From positions 3,212,501 to 3,276,500 of the forward strand of contig JAYKKM010000032.1 of assembly GCA_035772405.1 (NCBI GenBank): a DNA stretch of 64,000 nucleotides. Direction: 5' to 3'. The stretch comes from Chrysogorgia sp. JL179-B06. Lineage: Eukaryota; Cnidaria; Anthozoa; Scleralcyonacea; Chrysogorgiidae. This document shows positions 1 through 10,415 of the stretch, one piece after another. The notes under the pieces are model-generated. The model was not told the DNA's origin. It worked only from the letters and a program-made list of their open reading frames with translations, and did not search any database. Both the position numbers and the translations under genes were made by a program. Positions within the stretch are counted from its first letter, which is position 1, and the number at the start of each line of letters is the position of its first letter.

Positions 1-2070
1 AGTTTTATATAATAATTCAACAAGAGCAAACTACGACAAAAATAACTGACTAAGGAAAACTTGATGTCGCCAGTGCGAAGATATAAACTAGTGAAAAACC
101 TTAAAGTGTTTATAGAGAACCCATTTTTTAATTATTTGTAAACATTCTATATGAGTTAAATAGTTGAACAGTTAAACATTTCATTGATTTGATCTTTATT
201 TCGATACTTTATACGTTAGTGTTTTTATAATGCTAATGAGTGAGACGTCAACCCCGGCCAGTCATAATTTCGGATACAATATCTGCTGCTAAATAAATTT
301 GACCTAATTTAAACGTTGATATATGGTACTATATTTGAACGTTATACTAGAGATTGTATCAACTTTTTCACTCAAATCCTCAACCAGTTGAAGGCAGGCA
401 AGAAAGCCAAATTCCTGGATTAACATTTCAAACACATAAAAAAGTATCGCAGGAAAGATCAAATCAAAGAAATATTTTACTGTTTAACTATTTGCCTCAT
501 ATAGAATGTTTATAAATAATAAAAAATGGGGTTATAGGCACTTTGAATAGCAAAGTTTTTTAACGAGTCTAATTTGCATCGTTTCATCGTTTCTAGAATC
601 GACCATGGACATTGCCCTTATTTTCATTTGAGCAAGAAGAAATAGTAGCTTCACCGAAATATAACAAGCTCAGGATAACAAGTTTAAAAAACCACGAAAC
701 AAAAAGTGTTAAACACATGCACGGCAGTGAATAACTTATATAATCAAAATGCGTATGATAATAACACAACCAATAATGCATGCGCGCAAAATAATCGATG
801 CACCCTTTTTATAGATGTTCAAATTTGGTCAAAATTACAAAGAACCTATAAGCCCAGTATGTTCCAGTATCTTCCGACAAAAACCTAATTCTTTTCTCCG
901 CAGAATGGAGATGAATCATGTGACAGTATAATCAAGGAAAAATTCAAAGAAAAACTCGAACCGTAACCGACAAGGTTTTAGTATTTCTTTTGAGTTTTGC
1001 TCTGATTACCCTAGTCTCCTTCGCAGACGTCCTTATATCTCCAAGGACATCTGCAAGGAGACTATGATTACCTATTATTCATCTTCAACCGTGAAAGCGT
1101 CTATTTTCCCATGCGTGGACTGCAGTTTTTATATAGCTACCTTCCGCCGTCCGTCGCATTCGCAAAATTAATAAAGTAACATTATCATTTTGTGATTGAC
1201 GAAATTACTTGCTAATGCGATGATTTCACCAATAGCAATCGCAGCGTGCGATTTAGGAATGTGCCAAACTATATAACATTTTTGACATTCTTTTTCCATG
1301 ATTTCCTGCACATCAACAATACTGTTTAAAACAATAAAACAGTAACTGCAATGATAAAAAGTAGAAAATTTTGTTTGTGTACAAAGTGGCCTGGGAACGA
1401 ATCTGTTACCATCAAGTCACAACAAGCTGAGTATTATTGGTTCAGAAAGTCTGCAAGGTTTGAGCCTGTTTAGTCAAACCAATCCAAAGATATGCTTGAT
1501 TTTGATGTAATGCTACATGATAACATGAAGCATAATAACTCAAGAACGGAATAAGATACGAAAGTCGTGTAAAAGCCATTTTTTTACTATTTTACGTGTT
1601 TTTTCAAATACAATCATAAAAAGCTAGGGTGAATTTTCATTTCACAGGCAATTGAAAGGTTATTATTATACCTTATTGTACCTTTATTATTGATACCTTG
1701 TATACCTTAAAGCAGCTCCTTAAATGGATGTGTTATTAAACCGTATTATTGTGTTACATACCTTATTATATAAGAAATATCAATGTTGTGGTTTATCGAC
1801 CTTTATCAGGAAAGAAATGCAGAGCGTTTGAGTAGGAACATTTTCAAAAAATATATATAGACTTAAGTTTAGTTAAAATAGCTTGCATGAGATGTGAAGA
1901 TGTTAGAACATTGTAAAGGCAAAATAAATGTCATTAAATTAGCTCGTGGATATTGCGAAGCATAGGAACAACTGATATCCCCTCGCAAGCGAGGGTGATA
2001 ATCTCGCCGGGCAGGGACCCATTTCTCACAAAAGCTTTGTATGTACATATACATATATATATATATACTC
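1..2070. repeat. Long direct repeat R, copy 1, left part
   Basis: Nearly the same sequence recurs at 12680-14210: bases 1-66 match 12680-12745, and 600-2060 match 12743-14210 with only scattered substitutions and small indels. Both copies share a 22-bp stem hairpin (1012-1034 with 1043-1064) and end in an (AT)n tract. Copy 1 is interrupted at 67-597 by a MITE. No convincing protein is encoded; short open frames here have no recognisable motifs. The left limit cannot be known because the window begins inside the repeat. Together with 6687-7116 it forms one arm of an LTR-like pair around the virus-like block. Confidence 0.85.
67..597. mobile_element. MITE with ~80-bp terminal inverted repeats inside R copy 1
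   Basis: Absent from the second copy of R, where the sequence runs straight from 'gatgtcg' to 'accatgg'. The arms at 94-176 and 480-560 are imperfect inverted repeats of each other, for example 'aacattctatatgag' on the left and its complement on the right. It has no coding capacity. The empty site in R copy 2 shows that it inserted after R was duplicated. Confidence 0.8.
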
Positions 2071-2083
2071 TCTGACTAGGCTA

Positions 2084-2906
2084 GTGACTAGGCTCTCGGC
2101 AACGGCTTCCGTAGCTCAGTGGTCAGAGCACTGCACTAGCAATCGCAGGGTCGCGGGTTCAATTCCTACCGGAAGGCCGCTAAGTTGCATTTTTTGCAAC
2201 TGGTCCCGGTTTGGTCTTAAAATGTATGTATTCCAACACTCGAAATTTTCCTTCACCATAAATCCTTTCAACATGTAGTTTGATCGAGTGAAATGCCAAA
2301 TATTACCTATAATATACCCAGAATCTTATCCCGGCATTACCACCATATATACAGAACTCGTGACTAGGCTCTCGGCAACGGCTTCCGTAGCTCAGTGGTC
2401 AGAGCACTGCACTAGCAATCGCAGGTTCAATTCCTACCGGAAGGCCGCTAAGTTGCATTTTTCGCAACTGGTCCCGGTTTGGTCTTAAAATGTATGTATT
2501 CCAACACTCGAAATTTTCCTTCACCATAAATCCTTTCAACATGTAGTTTGATCGAGTGAAATGCCAAATATTACCTATAATATACCCGGAATCTTATCCC
2601 GGCATTACCACCATATATACAGAACTCGTGACTAGGCTCTCGGCAACGGCTTCCGTAGCTCAGTGGTCAGAGCACTGCACTAGCAATCGCAGGGTCGCGG
2701 GTTCAATTCCTACCGGAAGGCCGCTAAGTTGCATTTTTCGCAACTGGTCCCGGTTTGGTCTTAAAATGTATGTATTCCAACACTCGAAATTTTCCTTCAC
2801 CATAAATCCTTTCAACATGTAGTTTGATCGAGTGAAATGCCAAATATTACCTATAATATACCCAGAATCTTATCCCGGCATTACCACCATATATACAGAA
2901 CTCGTG
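2084..2906 (+). repeat. Tandem array of three tRNA-derived SINE units
   Basis: Three head-to-tail units start at 2084, 2360 and 2628 (about 270 bp each). Each has a tRNA-like core (2104-2177, 2380-2449, 2648-2722) with an A-box-like 'tagctcagtggtcagagc' and a B-box-like 'ggttcaattcc', complementary acceptor ends (cttccg/cggaag), then a tRNA-unrelated body ending 'atatatacagaactcgtg'. Variants elsewhere in the window have a seven-base anticodon loop ctagcat, which would be an AGC (alanine) anticodon. Unit 2 lacks seven bases before the B box. The arrangement is a SINE or satellite, not functional tRNA genes. Confidence 0.85.
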
Positions 2907-2914
2907 TAAAGCAT

Positions 2915-3686
2915 GTAACCAGTCGAACTATTCGTAACCACTTGAATGAAGAGGGTTACTGGTATTTATAGACGAGAAAAAAAGGTCTTCTCTATGCCAA
3001 AGATCTAAAATCTAGGGTCAAGTTTTGCAGGAAGGTTAGAAAGAAAAAAATTAGGAGACGAATTCTGGAGAACAGGTATATCATTTTATTTGGATGGGAA
3101 AGGATTTCAGTACAAAAGTAATCCTTACGACCAGGCACGTGCACCACGAGCTCGGGAATGGAGAAAACGGGGAGAGGGTTTAAAATTTAACTGCACTGCC
3201 AAAGGAAAGAAGGAAGGTGCCATTAATGTAAAATTCTTGGTAGCTATATCGTACGGCAAGGGTGTTGTTCTCTGTGAACAGTATGATGGGCCAATTACAG
3301 GCGAGAAATTTGCAGCAATTGTCAAGTCGTCATTCCCGAAAGCATTCAAAAAATCTTCAAACCCAAAGGCGAAGAGATTTCTCATGGATGGATGCCCAAG
3401 GCAAAATTCCAAGATAGCAATGCGTGCTATTGACAAAGTGCGTGGAGTAGTGTTCAAAATTCCTTCCCGAAGCCCTGACTTGAATCCTATTGAAAAATTT
3501 TTCCATACTCTAACTATGCGATTAAAGAATGATGCTTTAGAAAAGCAAATTACCAAAGAAAGCTTTAAGGATTTATCTATTCGGGTCAAAGAAACTACGT
3601 TGAGTTGCAGTTCTAAGGAAATTGACAAAATTGACAAAAGGATCACAGCAGTTATTGAAGGAAAAGGTCAAAGAAGCAAGTATTAG
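2915..3686 (+). pseudogene. Tc1/mariner-like transposase, 5'-truncated and broken
   Basis: The DDE transposase that cuts and pastes a Tc1-like transposon. The open part (3090-3686) contains the family signatures: the first acidic residue just upstream in 'FYLDG', the WRKRGEGL block, the second aspartate in 'FLMDGCPRQNS', and the C-terminal 'RSPDLNPIE' with the third acidic residue. Further upstream, 2915-3089 still encodes the second helix-turn-helix ('HLNEEGYWYL') but carries an in-frame stop and a frameshift. The first N-terminal DNA-binding part is missing because the element is cut off where the SINE array ends. It has no recognisable terminal inverted repeats, so it is dead. The open frame on the opposite strand is a shadow. 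Confidence 0.9.
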
Positions 3687-3933
3687 TTTTATAGGTTAAC
3701 ATGCAATATAATCTTTCTTGATCGTTATATTTTTGACATCTTTTAGCTGGAGAGACATCTAACAGTACTGCAAAAGGCTTACCTATATAGAATGTTATCA
3801 GTCTGCATAGTAGACATTTTGACATTATTGAATATGGTTTCAATGTACATACGTGACATTTGCCACAAAATGTGTTTTTCCCTAACGATGGTCTTTTTAT
3901 TATATAAGTAATAAACAGTCTGACTAAAATTAC
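3687..3933. other. Spacer between transposase remnant and palindrome
   Basis: AT-rich sequence with no gene or repeat that I recognise. Confidence 0.4.
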
Positions 3934-4190
3934 CACATGTTACACCATGTTACACTACATGTTACACTACATGTTACACTAAAATTGTTATATCCTACTG
4001 TAATTCTTTACATGTTACAACATGTTACACCTATACTTTTTTAAAATAAACTATATTATCTTTAAAAAAGTAGGTGTAACATGTTGTAACATGTAAAGAT
4101 TCATAATATAAACTAACAATTGAACTGTAGCATGCAGTGTAACATGTAGTGTAACATGATGTAACATGCTGTAACATGTAACATAAAGAT
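3934..4190. repeat. Imperfect palindrome with about 13 GTGTAACATG-type repeats
   Basis: The left arm (3934-4046) and right arm (4060-4190) are inverted repeats; the inner ~40 bp ('tttacatgttacaacatg' and its complement) are nearly perfect. Both arms are made largely of the decamer catgttacac / gtgtaacatg and one-base variants, in opposite orientation on the two sides. It lies directly behind the 3' end of the Rep-like gene. Rep proteins of the HUH class start replication at hairpins with nearby short repeats (iterons), so an origin or terminal palindrome is a reasonable inference, but no nick site was identified. Confidence 0.7.
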
Positions 4191-4371
4191 TTATTATAAT
4201 AACACAACAGTTGAAAATGTACAGTATGTAAGATCATCATAATGAATACGTCATTTATAACAGTATGTTAAACAATAGCATATAAAAATCCAACAGAAGT
4301 GTCTCTTACTCTCCATTTTATTACATTCACACTTCAGAAATGTAGCAGTTTATGTATTCCATGAAAATACC

Positions 4372-5672
4372 TTAGCTTATTTCTCCCATGAGAACAAGCT
4401 CTGCAAAACATTTTGAGCAGGGTGCCACATTCTTTTGCTCATTCTCTGGAATGCTATGGAAAAACGTGAGTACTTTCCATCTTGACGCCATCATTTCATC
4501 CTCACCTTGATCTTGTGAGTTATAAATGCCTTTGTATTTGATGATACACTTTGAAGTCGCAAATATAGGAGTGTCATCCTTAATGCAAACATCAGTGCTG
4601 AAATGATTCTTAGGGGCTGGAAGGTTGACTAGATCTCCTTCCAACAGCAGTAATAAGCTTTTCCATTCTATCAATTCTTTACTCCATCTAAAATCATTTA
4701 ACAAAATAATTTCAGCATTGTCGGCTCCAACCCAAGCATACTTGTCCGCTGCTGGGTTTGAAAATGTGTTGAATATTAACTCCAATGGCTTCAATAGGAA
4801 TGTTTTACCACAGTTTGTTGGGCCAACTATAATTACGTTCCTGTACTTCCCTCTTCCTAGCAATAACAGCTCCCTAACATGAGCAGCAAACAATATCGGA
4901 TGTACTTTATTGTTGATAAGCACTTCTTTAGCACACTGTAACCATTTTCCTTCACAAGTTGGTGCACATTCACCGCTAGCCGCCTTCCGTATCAAGTCCA
5001 TGCGAGACGCACTTTGTCGTTCTAGAGTTGAAGATGCTTTCTTCATTTTCCACGTTTGCTGAATAAGGTCATTCAGGCTCTTCGAACTGCGTGACAGCAC
5101 AAAATGTGCAAGATCTTTCTTTCCTTCTTCTCTTTGTTCATTAGCAATAGCTAAGAGTTCAGTCTCAGACTTGATTTCTTGTTTGACTATAAAATCAGCC
5201 ACTTCTAAGTTTGAAAGCTTTTTCTTTCTTTTAGTAGTTGTCTCCTGATCAGTCTTCTCTTGCGATCTTTTATCGCAGCGCCTTTTTCGGTATGTTTGTT
5301 GACATCGCTTTGTCCTTGGGGACCCAAATTCATACAGATTAGGGTGACCTGTGCTGTGGAAAACCATGTCATCAAGCCATCGTGATCAGAGAAGTTAACA
5401 GTTATACCGTGTTCCGCTTCAAGAGCTCTCTTAGCTTCTAGCCACCTTTTTGGGCCACTGAGCTTCAAGGATAGATGATAATGGTAACCACCATCTGAGT
5501 GTTTCTCCAAGCAACATGCCCAATGTTGTGGAATGACTTTACTTCGTTTCGAAGTGAATGCAGCAACTACAGCTTCGCCAAATGATTCCCTGGTTGGAAA
5601 CTTTTGCAAATCCGCTTTGCTGTAAGTGATCAGATAGCTCCTCCTTGGTTTCGATTTATCAATTTCATCCAT
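4372..5672 (-). pseudogene. CRESS-type Rep-like protein (HUH endonuclease plus SF3 helicase), frameshifted
   Basis: Rolling-circle replication initiator of the kind found in circular ssDNA viruses and in related genomic elements of invertebrates. The first frame (5672-5205) has rolling-circle motif I 'YLITYS' (residues 13-18) and the HUH motif 'GYHYHLSLKL' (HYH at 64-66). The second frame (to 4372) has a Walker A 'GPTNCGKT' (residues 182-189 of that frame), a Walker-B-like 'IILLNDFRW', and motif C around 'PIFATSK', which define a superfamily 3 helicase. The frames meet near 5340. The stretch where the catalytic YxxK motif should lie is missing at that junction, so nicking activity is presumably lost. 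The C-terminal frame runs uninterrupted for 331 codons. A capsid gene was not seen. Family is confident; whether it was a virus or a transposon is not. Confidence 0.88.
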
Positions 5673-5744
5673 TAAGTGAACCCATAGCTAACTGGTAAAT
5701 AGCTGATTTTAAATTTACCACACAGAAGAATACGAATTGCGCCA

Positions 5745-6026
5745 TCATCGTATCGAAACTGGCTGAGCCCGCGAGATACCCCTGCCCACCACCCCCCCCA
5801 AAAAAAAACCCAACTTAAAAATATTATTTTTTTCTAGTCCCTCTGTTGCCTTTTGTTCTAGTCTAGCAATATCATAACATTGATATATGGTCCGAACATT
5901 TAGTCTCCCATTGTCAATTTTTTTGGATTTAGAGACAATCTTGGAAAAAATACCCGTAGACTTTTGGAAAACTATATCCAAATTTAAGAATACGTTATGA
6001 AAATATGCGTGCTCCTCCAAACTCAT
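5745..6026 (-). CDS. Hypothetical 93-residue protein upstream of the Rep-like gene
   Basis: An ATG-initiated open frame reading toward the Rep-like gene and ending about 70 bp before it. The first ~75 residues look protein-like (mixed charged and hydrophobic, for example 'NVRTIYQCYDIARLEQKA'); the C-terminal tail runs into a C/A homopolymer region and is probably not original. No family recognised. It could be a second gene of the Rep-like element or chance coding. Confidence 0.35.
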   Translation of the reverse strand: MSLEEHAYFHNVFLNLDIVFQKSTGIFSKIVSKSKKIDNGRLNVRTIYQCYDIARLEQKATEGLEKNNIFKLGFFLGGVVGRGISRAQPVSIR

Positions 6027-6044
6027 CCGCTTATTGCCCTAAAA

Positions 6045-6143
6045 TTCCCTCCCCCTCCCCCCTACACAATGTTGGTCAAGCTAAAGTCGATTTGCAAGTA
6101 ACATCGTCTAAATACCAACATTGTGTAGGGGGGGAGGGGGAAA
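6045..6143. repeat. Hairpin with 30-bp stem, pyrimidine/purine-rich
   Basis: Arms 6045-6075 and 6114-6143 pair almost perfectly: a C-rich run plus 'tacacaatgttggt' against its complement, with a ~38-base loop. It lies on the far side of the Rep-like gene from the 3934-4190 palindrome, so the Rep region is bracketed by two palindromes. Confidence 0.8.
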
Positions 6144-6186
6144 TAGTATAAAAATTCAAAACGTCTACGATATTTTTTCTATGATT

Positions 6187-6506
6187 GCAATCGCAGGGTC
6201 GCGGGTTCAATTCCTACCGGAAGGCCGCTAAGTTGCATTTTTCGCAACTGGTCCCGGTTTGGTCTTAAAATGTATGTATTCCAACACTCGAAATTTTCCT
6301 TCACCATAAATCCTTTCAACATGTAGTTTGATCGAGTGAAATGCCAAATATTACCTATAATATACCCAGAATCTTATCCCGGCATTACCACCATATATAC
6401 AGAACTCGTGACTAGGCTCTCGGCAACGGCTTCCGTAGCTCAGTGGTCAGAGCACTGCACTAGCAATCGCAGGGTCGCGGGTTCAATTCCTACCGGAAGA
6501 CCGCTA
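6187..6506 (+). repeat. SINE units (one partial, one core) resuming after the insertion
   Basis: Starts in mid-unit at 'gcaatcgcaggg' and continues to a second tRNA-like core at 6428-6506. It is the same family as 2084-2906, so the Tc1/Rep segment (2907-6186) interrupts, and slightly deletes, one SINE array. Confidence 0.85.
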
Positions 6507-7116
<610 letters not shown>

Positions 7117-8322
7117 TAGTTATATATATATTATTATTATTATTCATTCTAAAGGACCTCTAAACCAATCAGCGACGAGTATTCACGCATAAATTATCTA
7201 TGAACCAATCAGAAACCGAGTAGAGATAAGTTATTCAAAATGGTTGAACGTTAATTTACTTCACCAAGCCAAGTCACTTATTAATATCCCCAGTCCCCTC
7301 CTTGACGTCAAGGAAGAGGTGAGATAGCGAAGAATAAGTGAGTTGGTTCTTAATGAGGTTAATCACGTGCGTCCATAGTGAATAAATTACTCCATGTGAC
7401 CTCATGATGATGATCTATGGTTAATCCATAGTCGTGTGTGTCGTCATCGCGATAATTGATTGAGAGATCCTTCAGTATCATGTAGACACATTGTGGGTGA
7501 ATAGGTAACACACATAGTGTATGGAATGATCGTACAACAGTACGACCCCCATTTGAGTCTTCGTAACGCGCATATGTTTCTTTATTAATAATTTTTATTA
7601 AAATGAAATGAAAAAAGTGTAAAATAAAAAAAACAGAATATGTAGACACATAAAATGTGTATTAAAAATAAAATTGAAATGGTTTTTTGGAATTAATGAA
7701 GAAACAGAGCGTTACGGAGATGTTACCCGTCCACCATCTTAGCCATGAATGACGGTCCAATCAATAATATGAGGTTGAAATAATGTGAGAATGGGGTGTG
7801 TATTGCGCATGCGCATGAAATAGTGTCAAAAAGGGTATCATATGACATATGACGACTGTACAATAGTTATAGAGCGGGTGTGAGATGATTTTAAAATGTG
7901 GAGAAAATCCGCAAATAAATAGTGTCAAAAAAATCAAATAGCATTAAGGGTTACAGTGTGTGTGGATGAGAAAACGGGAAAAAAATAATTGAAATTACGT
8001 GTAATTCGTCCGAAAAAATAACGACTACTGTGTGTGGGTGGAGCGTAGTATGACAGGTTCTAATGACATGAACATCATTAGTATTCATGGTTTCGGGTGG
8101 GGGTCAGCTATGTCAATAACAATGTACCGGAAGTGTAAGTTCATTTCAATATGTTTTTATACTTAATTAAGCTTTATGATTTAAGATTTATGCTGTTTTA
8201 GTTGGATAACTTTAGTGTTAAGAAAATCATAATATTTTTTCATAGGGGTTGTAAGCTATCGTCTATATATAACATATGCGTCAACATGAATAGTTGACTT
8301 GCAAATTGCGCTGTGTCGAGAG
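7117..8322. other. Leader region of the virus-like block, no gene recognised
   Basis: Unique sequence with short imperfect inverted repeats (for example around 7262-7350) but no convincing coding frame. It may hold promoters for the block that follows; none can be named. Confidence 0.4.
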
Positions 8323-8532
8323 ATGATGTCTGGGGTTAAACGCCGACGGGAACTTATTCAACATGTTGACAACGACCGATCAGATGTGGAGATGGACCCC
8401 GTAGAGAAACCAAAAGGATGAACATATATAAAATATCCGTGTGGGAAATGTCCTGATTATTATAGCTGTTGTTATTGTCATGCCCGTAATTATCGCAGAG
8501 GAAAGAACGATCTAGCTACAGTTCACTATTAA
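8323..8532 (+). pseudogene. Small cysteine-rich (zinc-knuckle-like) protein with one in-frame TGA
   Basis: A frame of 70 codons starts at tandem ATGs with a basic stretch ('KRRRELIQ'), passes a TGA at 8419-8421, and continues with 'CGKCPDYYSCCYCHA', a Cys/His cluster that could bind zinc, before TAA at 8530. The frame stays open and protein-like on both sides of the TGA, which suggests a point nonsense mutation rather than two genes. No family recognised. First gene of the virus-like block. Confidence 0.45.
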
Positions 8533-8579
8533 ATTTGAAAATAAAAAAGACGAAGATCCTGAAGATTTAAAATTAAAAG

Positions 8580-9236
8580 ATGTCTGGAGCTGATATTGAA
8601 GATAATATTCTTTACCCAGATATTCTACATTTACCCAATCATGAATTGTTTGATTTCGCAAGGACACAAGATTCAATGTTTTATTTTTTGGAATGAAGAC
8701 GTAATCTGGCGAATTTTAATGCTGCGGACTATGATTATGCTTACTTTAGAATTTATGTGGAAGATAAAAATGAACATTCAACGTTCCGAAAAAGACATGG
8801 TGGAAAAAGATTTTATAGTTTTTTATTAGACTCATTCACTAGCGATATGATGTTCTATGATTAGTTAGTAGGGGAACGTATAGTGGTTGTTGATAGAGAA
8901 CCGAGAAAACCTTCATTAATTTCTACAACGGAATGTTTTGGAATAAATGCTCCAGTATATTCAAAACGTTTCATTCATTCTTTTTGTAAAGATTCTACAT
9001 TAAGATTAGTGAATTATAAATTACGAGAAAATTTCGATGGACAACTCCTATATTTAATTCTTATTAAAGATGAAAATAAACTATCAATACTTCATGTAAT
9101 ATACGGGACGTTGAACGGCTATTTTGCACTATTAGTTCATAAAGAAATATTTGATAAAGATATTTTGCAACGCCCTGTGTATGTAGATTGTTGTTGGAAT
9201 TTATGTAATACATTTTTAGACGTAGTAAAATTTTGA
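8580..9236 (+). pseudogene. Unknown 218-codon gene with two in-frame stops
   Basis: One reading frame runs from ATG 8580 to TGA 9234, broken only by TGA (8694-8696) and TAG (8862-8864). The protein is rich in aromatic and acidic residues ('NAADYDYAYFRIYVEDK', later 'VYVDCCWNLCNTF') and AT-rich in codons. An AATAAA-like signal follows at 9238. I do not recognise the family. Retention of the frame across both stops argues for a real gene that decayed recently, or for stop-codon readthrough. Confidence 0.55.
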
Positions 9237-9303
9237 TAATAAAATTTTTTTAAAAAGAAACTGTGTGTTTTTATTTATTTATAAATCGACGAAAGGGTGT
9301 GTG

Positions 9304-9558
9304 CGAGTTGTTTAAGATGGATGATATTATAGATGGAAGCGAGTATCTCCTGATAAAAAATCATGTTGCCAACGAGAACATGCTGTGTTTTCCGATTTTG
9401 ATTCAAAAATTTATATTGGAGCAAGTATATTGTTTGATGGAAAATTTTCAAAGTTGAAAATGAAAAGCAAAATTTTATCGTCAAAAAATATATTACGAAA
9501 TTATTTTAGAGGTTTTGCTTGAGATATACCTGAACATGCTTTATTATGGGATAAATAA
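9304..9558 (+). pseudogene. Unknown decayed gene, frameshifted
   Basis: From about 9343 a protein-like frame reads 'CCQREHAVFSDFDSKIYIGA', then passes one TGA ('RGFA' stop 'DIPEHALLWDK') and ends with TAA at 9556. Upstream, stops in the same frame suggest that the start lies in another frame or is lost. A competing frame (9317-9457) is open but less protein-like. No family recognised. Confidence 0.4.
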
Positions 9559-9662
9559 TTGTGTACGTTTTTTTAAATCCCGAAACTAAAAAATCATAAG
9601 AAACATATATAAAAGAGACACCTATCGACGAGAAATTTTGGAAACCTTTTGGAACTTAAAAA

Positions 9663-10206
9663 TAATGGATTTTTATAAAATTATTTTAAGGGTATTTTGT
9701 AAAATAAAAATAACACAATAAAAAATCATAATCTTATATAACCAGAAATTGTCTGAAACGATCATTTCAACTTTTGAAGTCATCATGTCAACAGCTCAAG
9801 ATGTTTTTAAAATTTTATCTCTTTGTGAAAAAATATGTATATGTTCGTCTGAAAGTTATATTCTGAAAAGAATATGAAACGCGCAAACCTTCCAATGTTT
9901 TGTAAATTGTATATTTACTGCGTTGGAGCGCATTTTGTCTCGCAGTATACTTGTATTTCGCGGTTGGGTTAAGACTACGGTCTGGTTCCTGTTTGCGAAT
10001 GTCAGAGATGCGTACGGCAAAGCTCCAAATTACCATCTCGCCCTTCCGAACGATTACTTGTATTACGTCAGAGTCAAGTGTTAGCTTATGGGGAGAGAGT
10101 TGACTTTAATATAGTACATATTTAGTATCACAGGAGATAAAAAGAATGGATTTTTATAAAATTATTTTAAGGGTTTTATTGTAAAATAAAAATAACACAA
10201 TAAAAA
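9663..10206 (+). repeat. Pair of ~61-bp direct repeats (9663-9725, 10146-10206)
   Basis: Both start with an ATG and encode the same first ten residues, 'MDFYKIILRV', then end with 'aataacacaataaaaa'. The gene at 10251 starts similarly (ILRVVPYF). They look like duplicated gene starts rather than transposon ends. Confidence 0.6.
9785..10125 (+). pseudogene. Two overlapping small frames, the second cysteine-rich and broken by TAA
   Basis: A 30-codon frame (9785-9877) overlaps the next ATG (9874) in an ATGA arrangement. The second frame continues past TAA (9970-9972) to TAG at 10123 and contains 'VPVCECQRCVRQSS'. Base composition is less AT-rich than the neighbours. Functions unknown; either may be chance. 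Confidence 0.3.
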
Positions 10207-10250
10207 TTCGATATATATACCACAAAAATTGGTCTTTGCAATTTATTATT

Positions 10251-10415
10251 ATGATTGAAATAATTTTAAGAGTTGTTCCTTATTTTCAACGAGTTCCCCA
10301 AGGAGAAATTGGATTTTTATTTTGGTTATGTGGTTTAATAGACTATTATTCTGGAAAATATGTGACTTGTCCGATCATGGGAGAAAGAAAAAGTTCGTTT
10401 AATAAAAAATCATGA
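10251..10415 (+). CDS. Small hydrophobic protein, 54 residues
   Basis: Intact ATG-to-TGA frame with a central hydrophobic stretch ('GFLFWLCGLIDYY') and a basic C-terminus. Its stop overlaps the next ATG (10412). No family recognised. Possibly a small membrane protein of the virus-like block. Confidence 0.45.
   Translation: MIEIILRVVPYFQRVPQGEIGFLFWLCGLIDYYSGKYVTCPIMGERKSSFNKKS

Noticed and set aside
2104..2177. Functional tRNA genes
   Set aside because: Anticodon loop length varies, T-stem has mismatches, cores are joined to a fixed 200-bp body and occur in tandem: SINEs, not tRNA genes.
2084..2822. Short frames repeating 'SVAQWSEHCTSNRR' in the SINE units
   Set aside because: They lie across the tRNA-like core and recur with every SINE copy; not protein genes.
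2084..2906. CRISPR-like array
   Set aside because: Repeat units are ~270 bp with no spacers; eukaryotic SINE array.
3125..3646. 173-residue frame antisense to the Tc1-like transposase
   Set aside because: Shadow of the transposase; the sense strand carries all family motifs.
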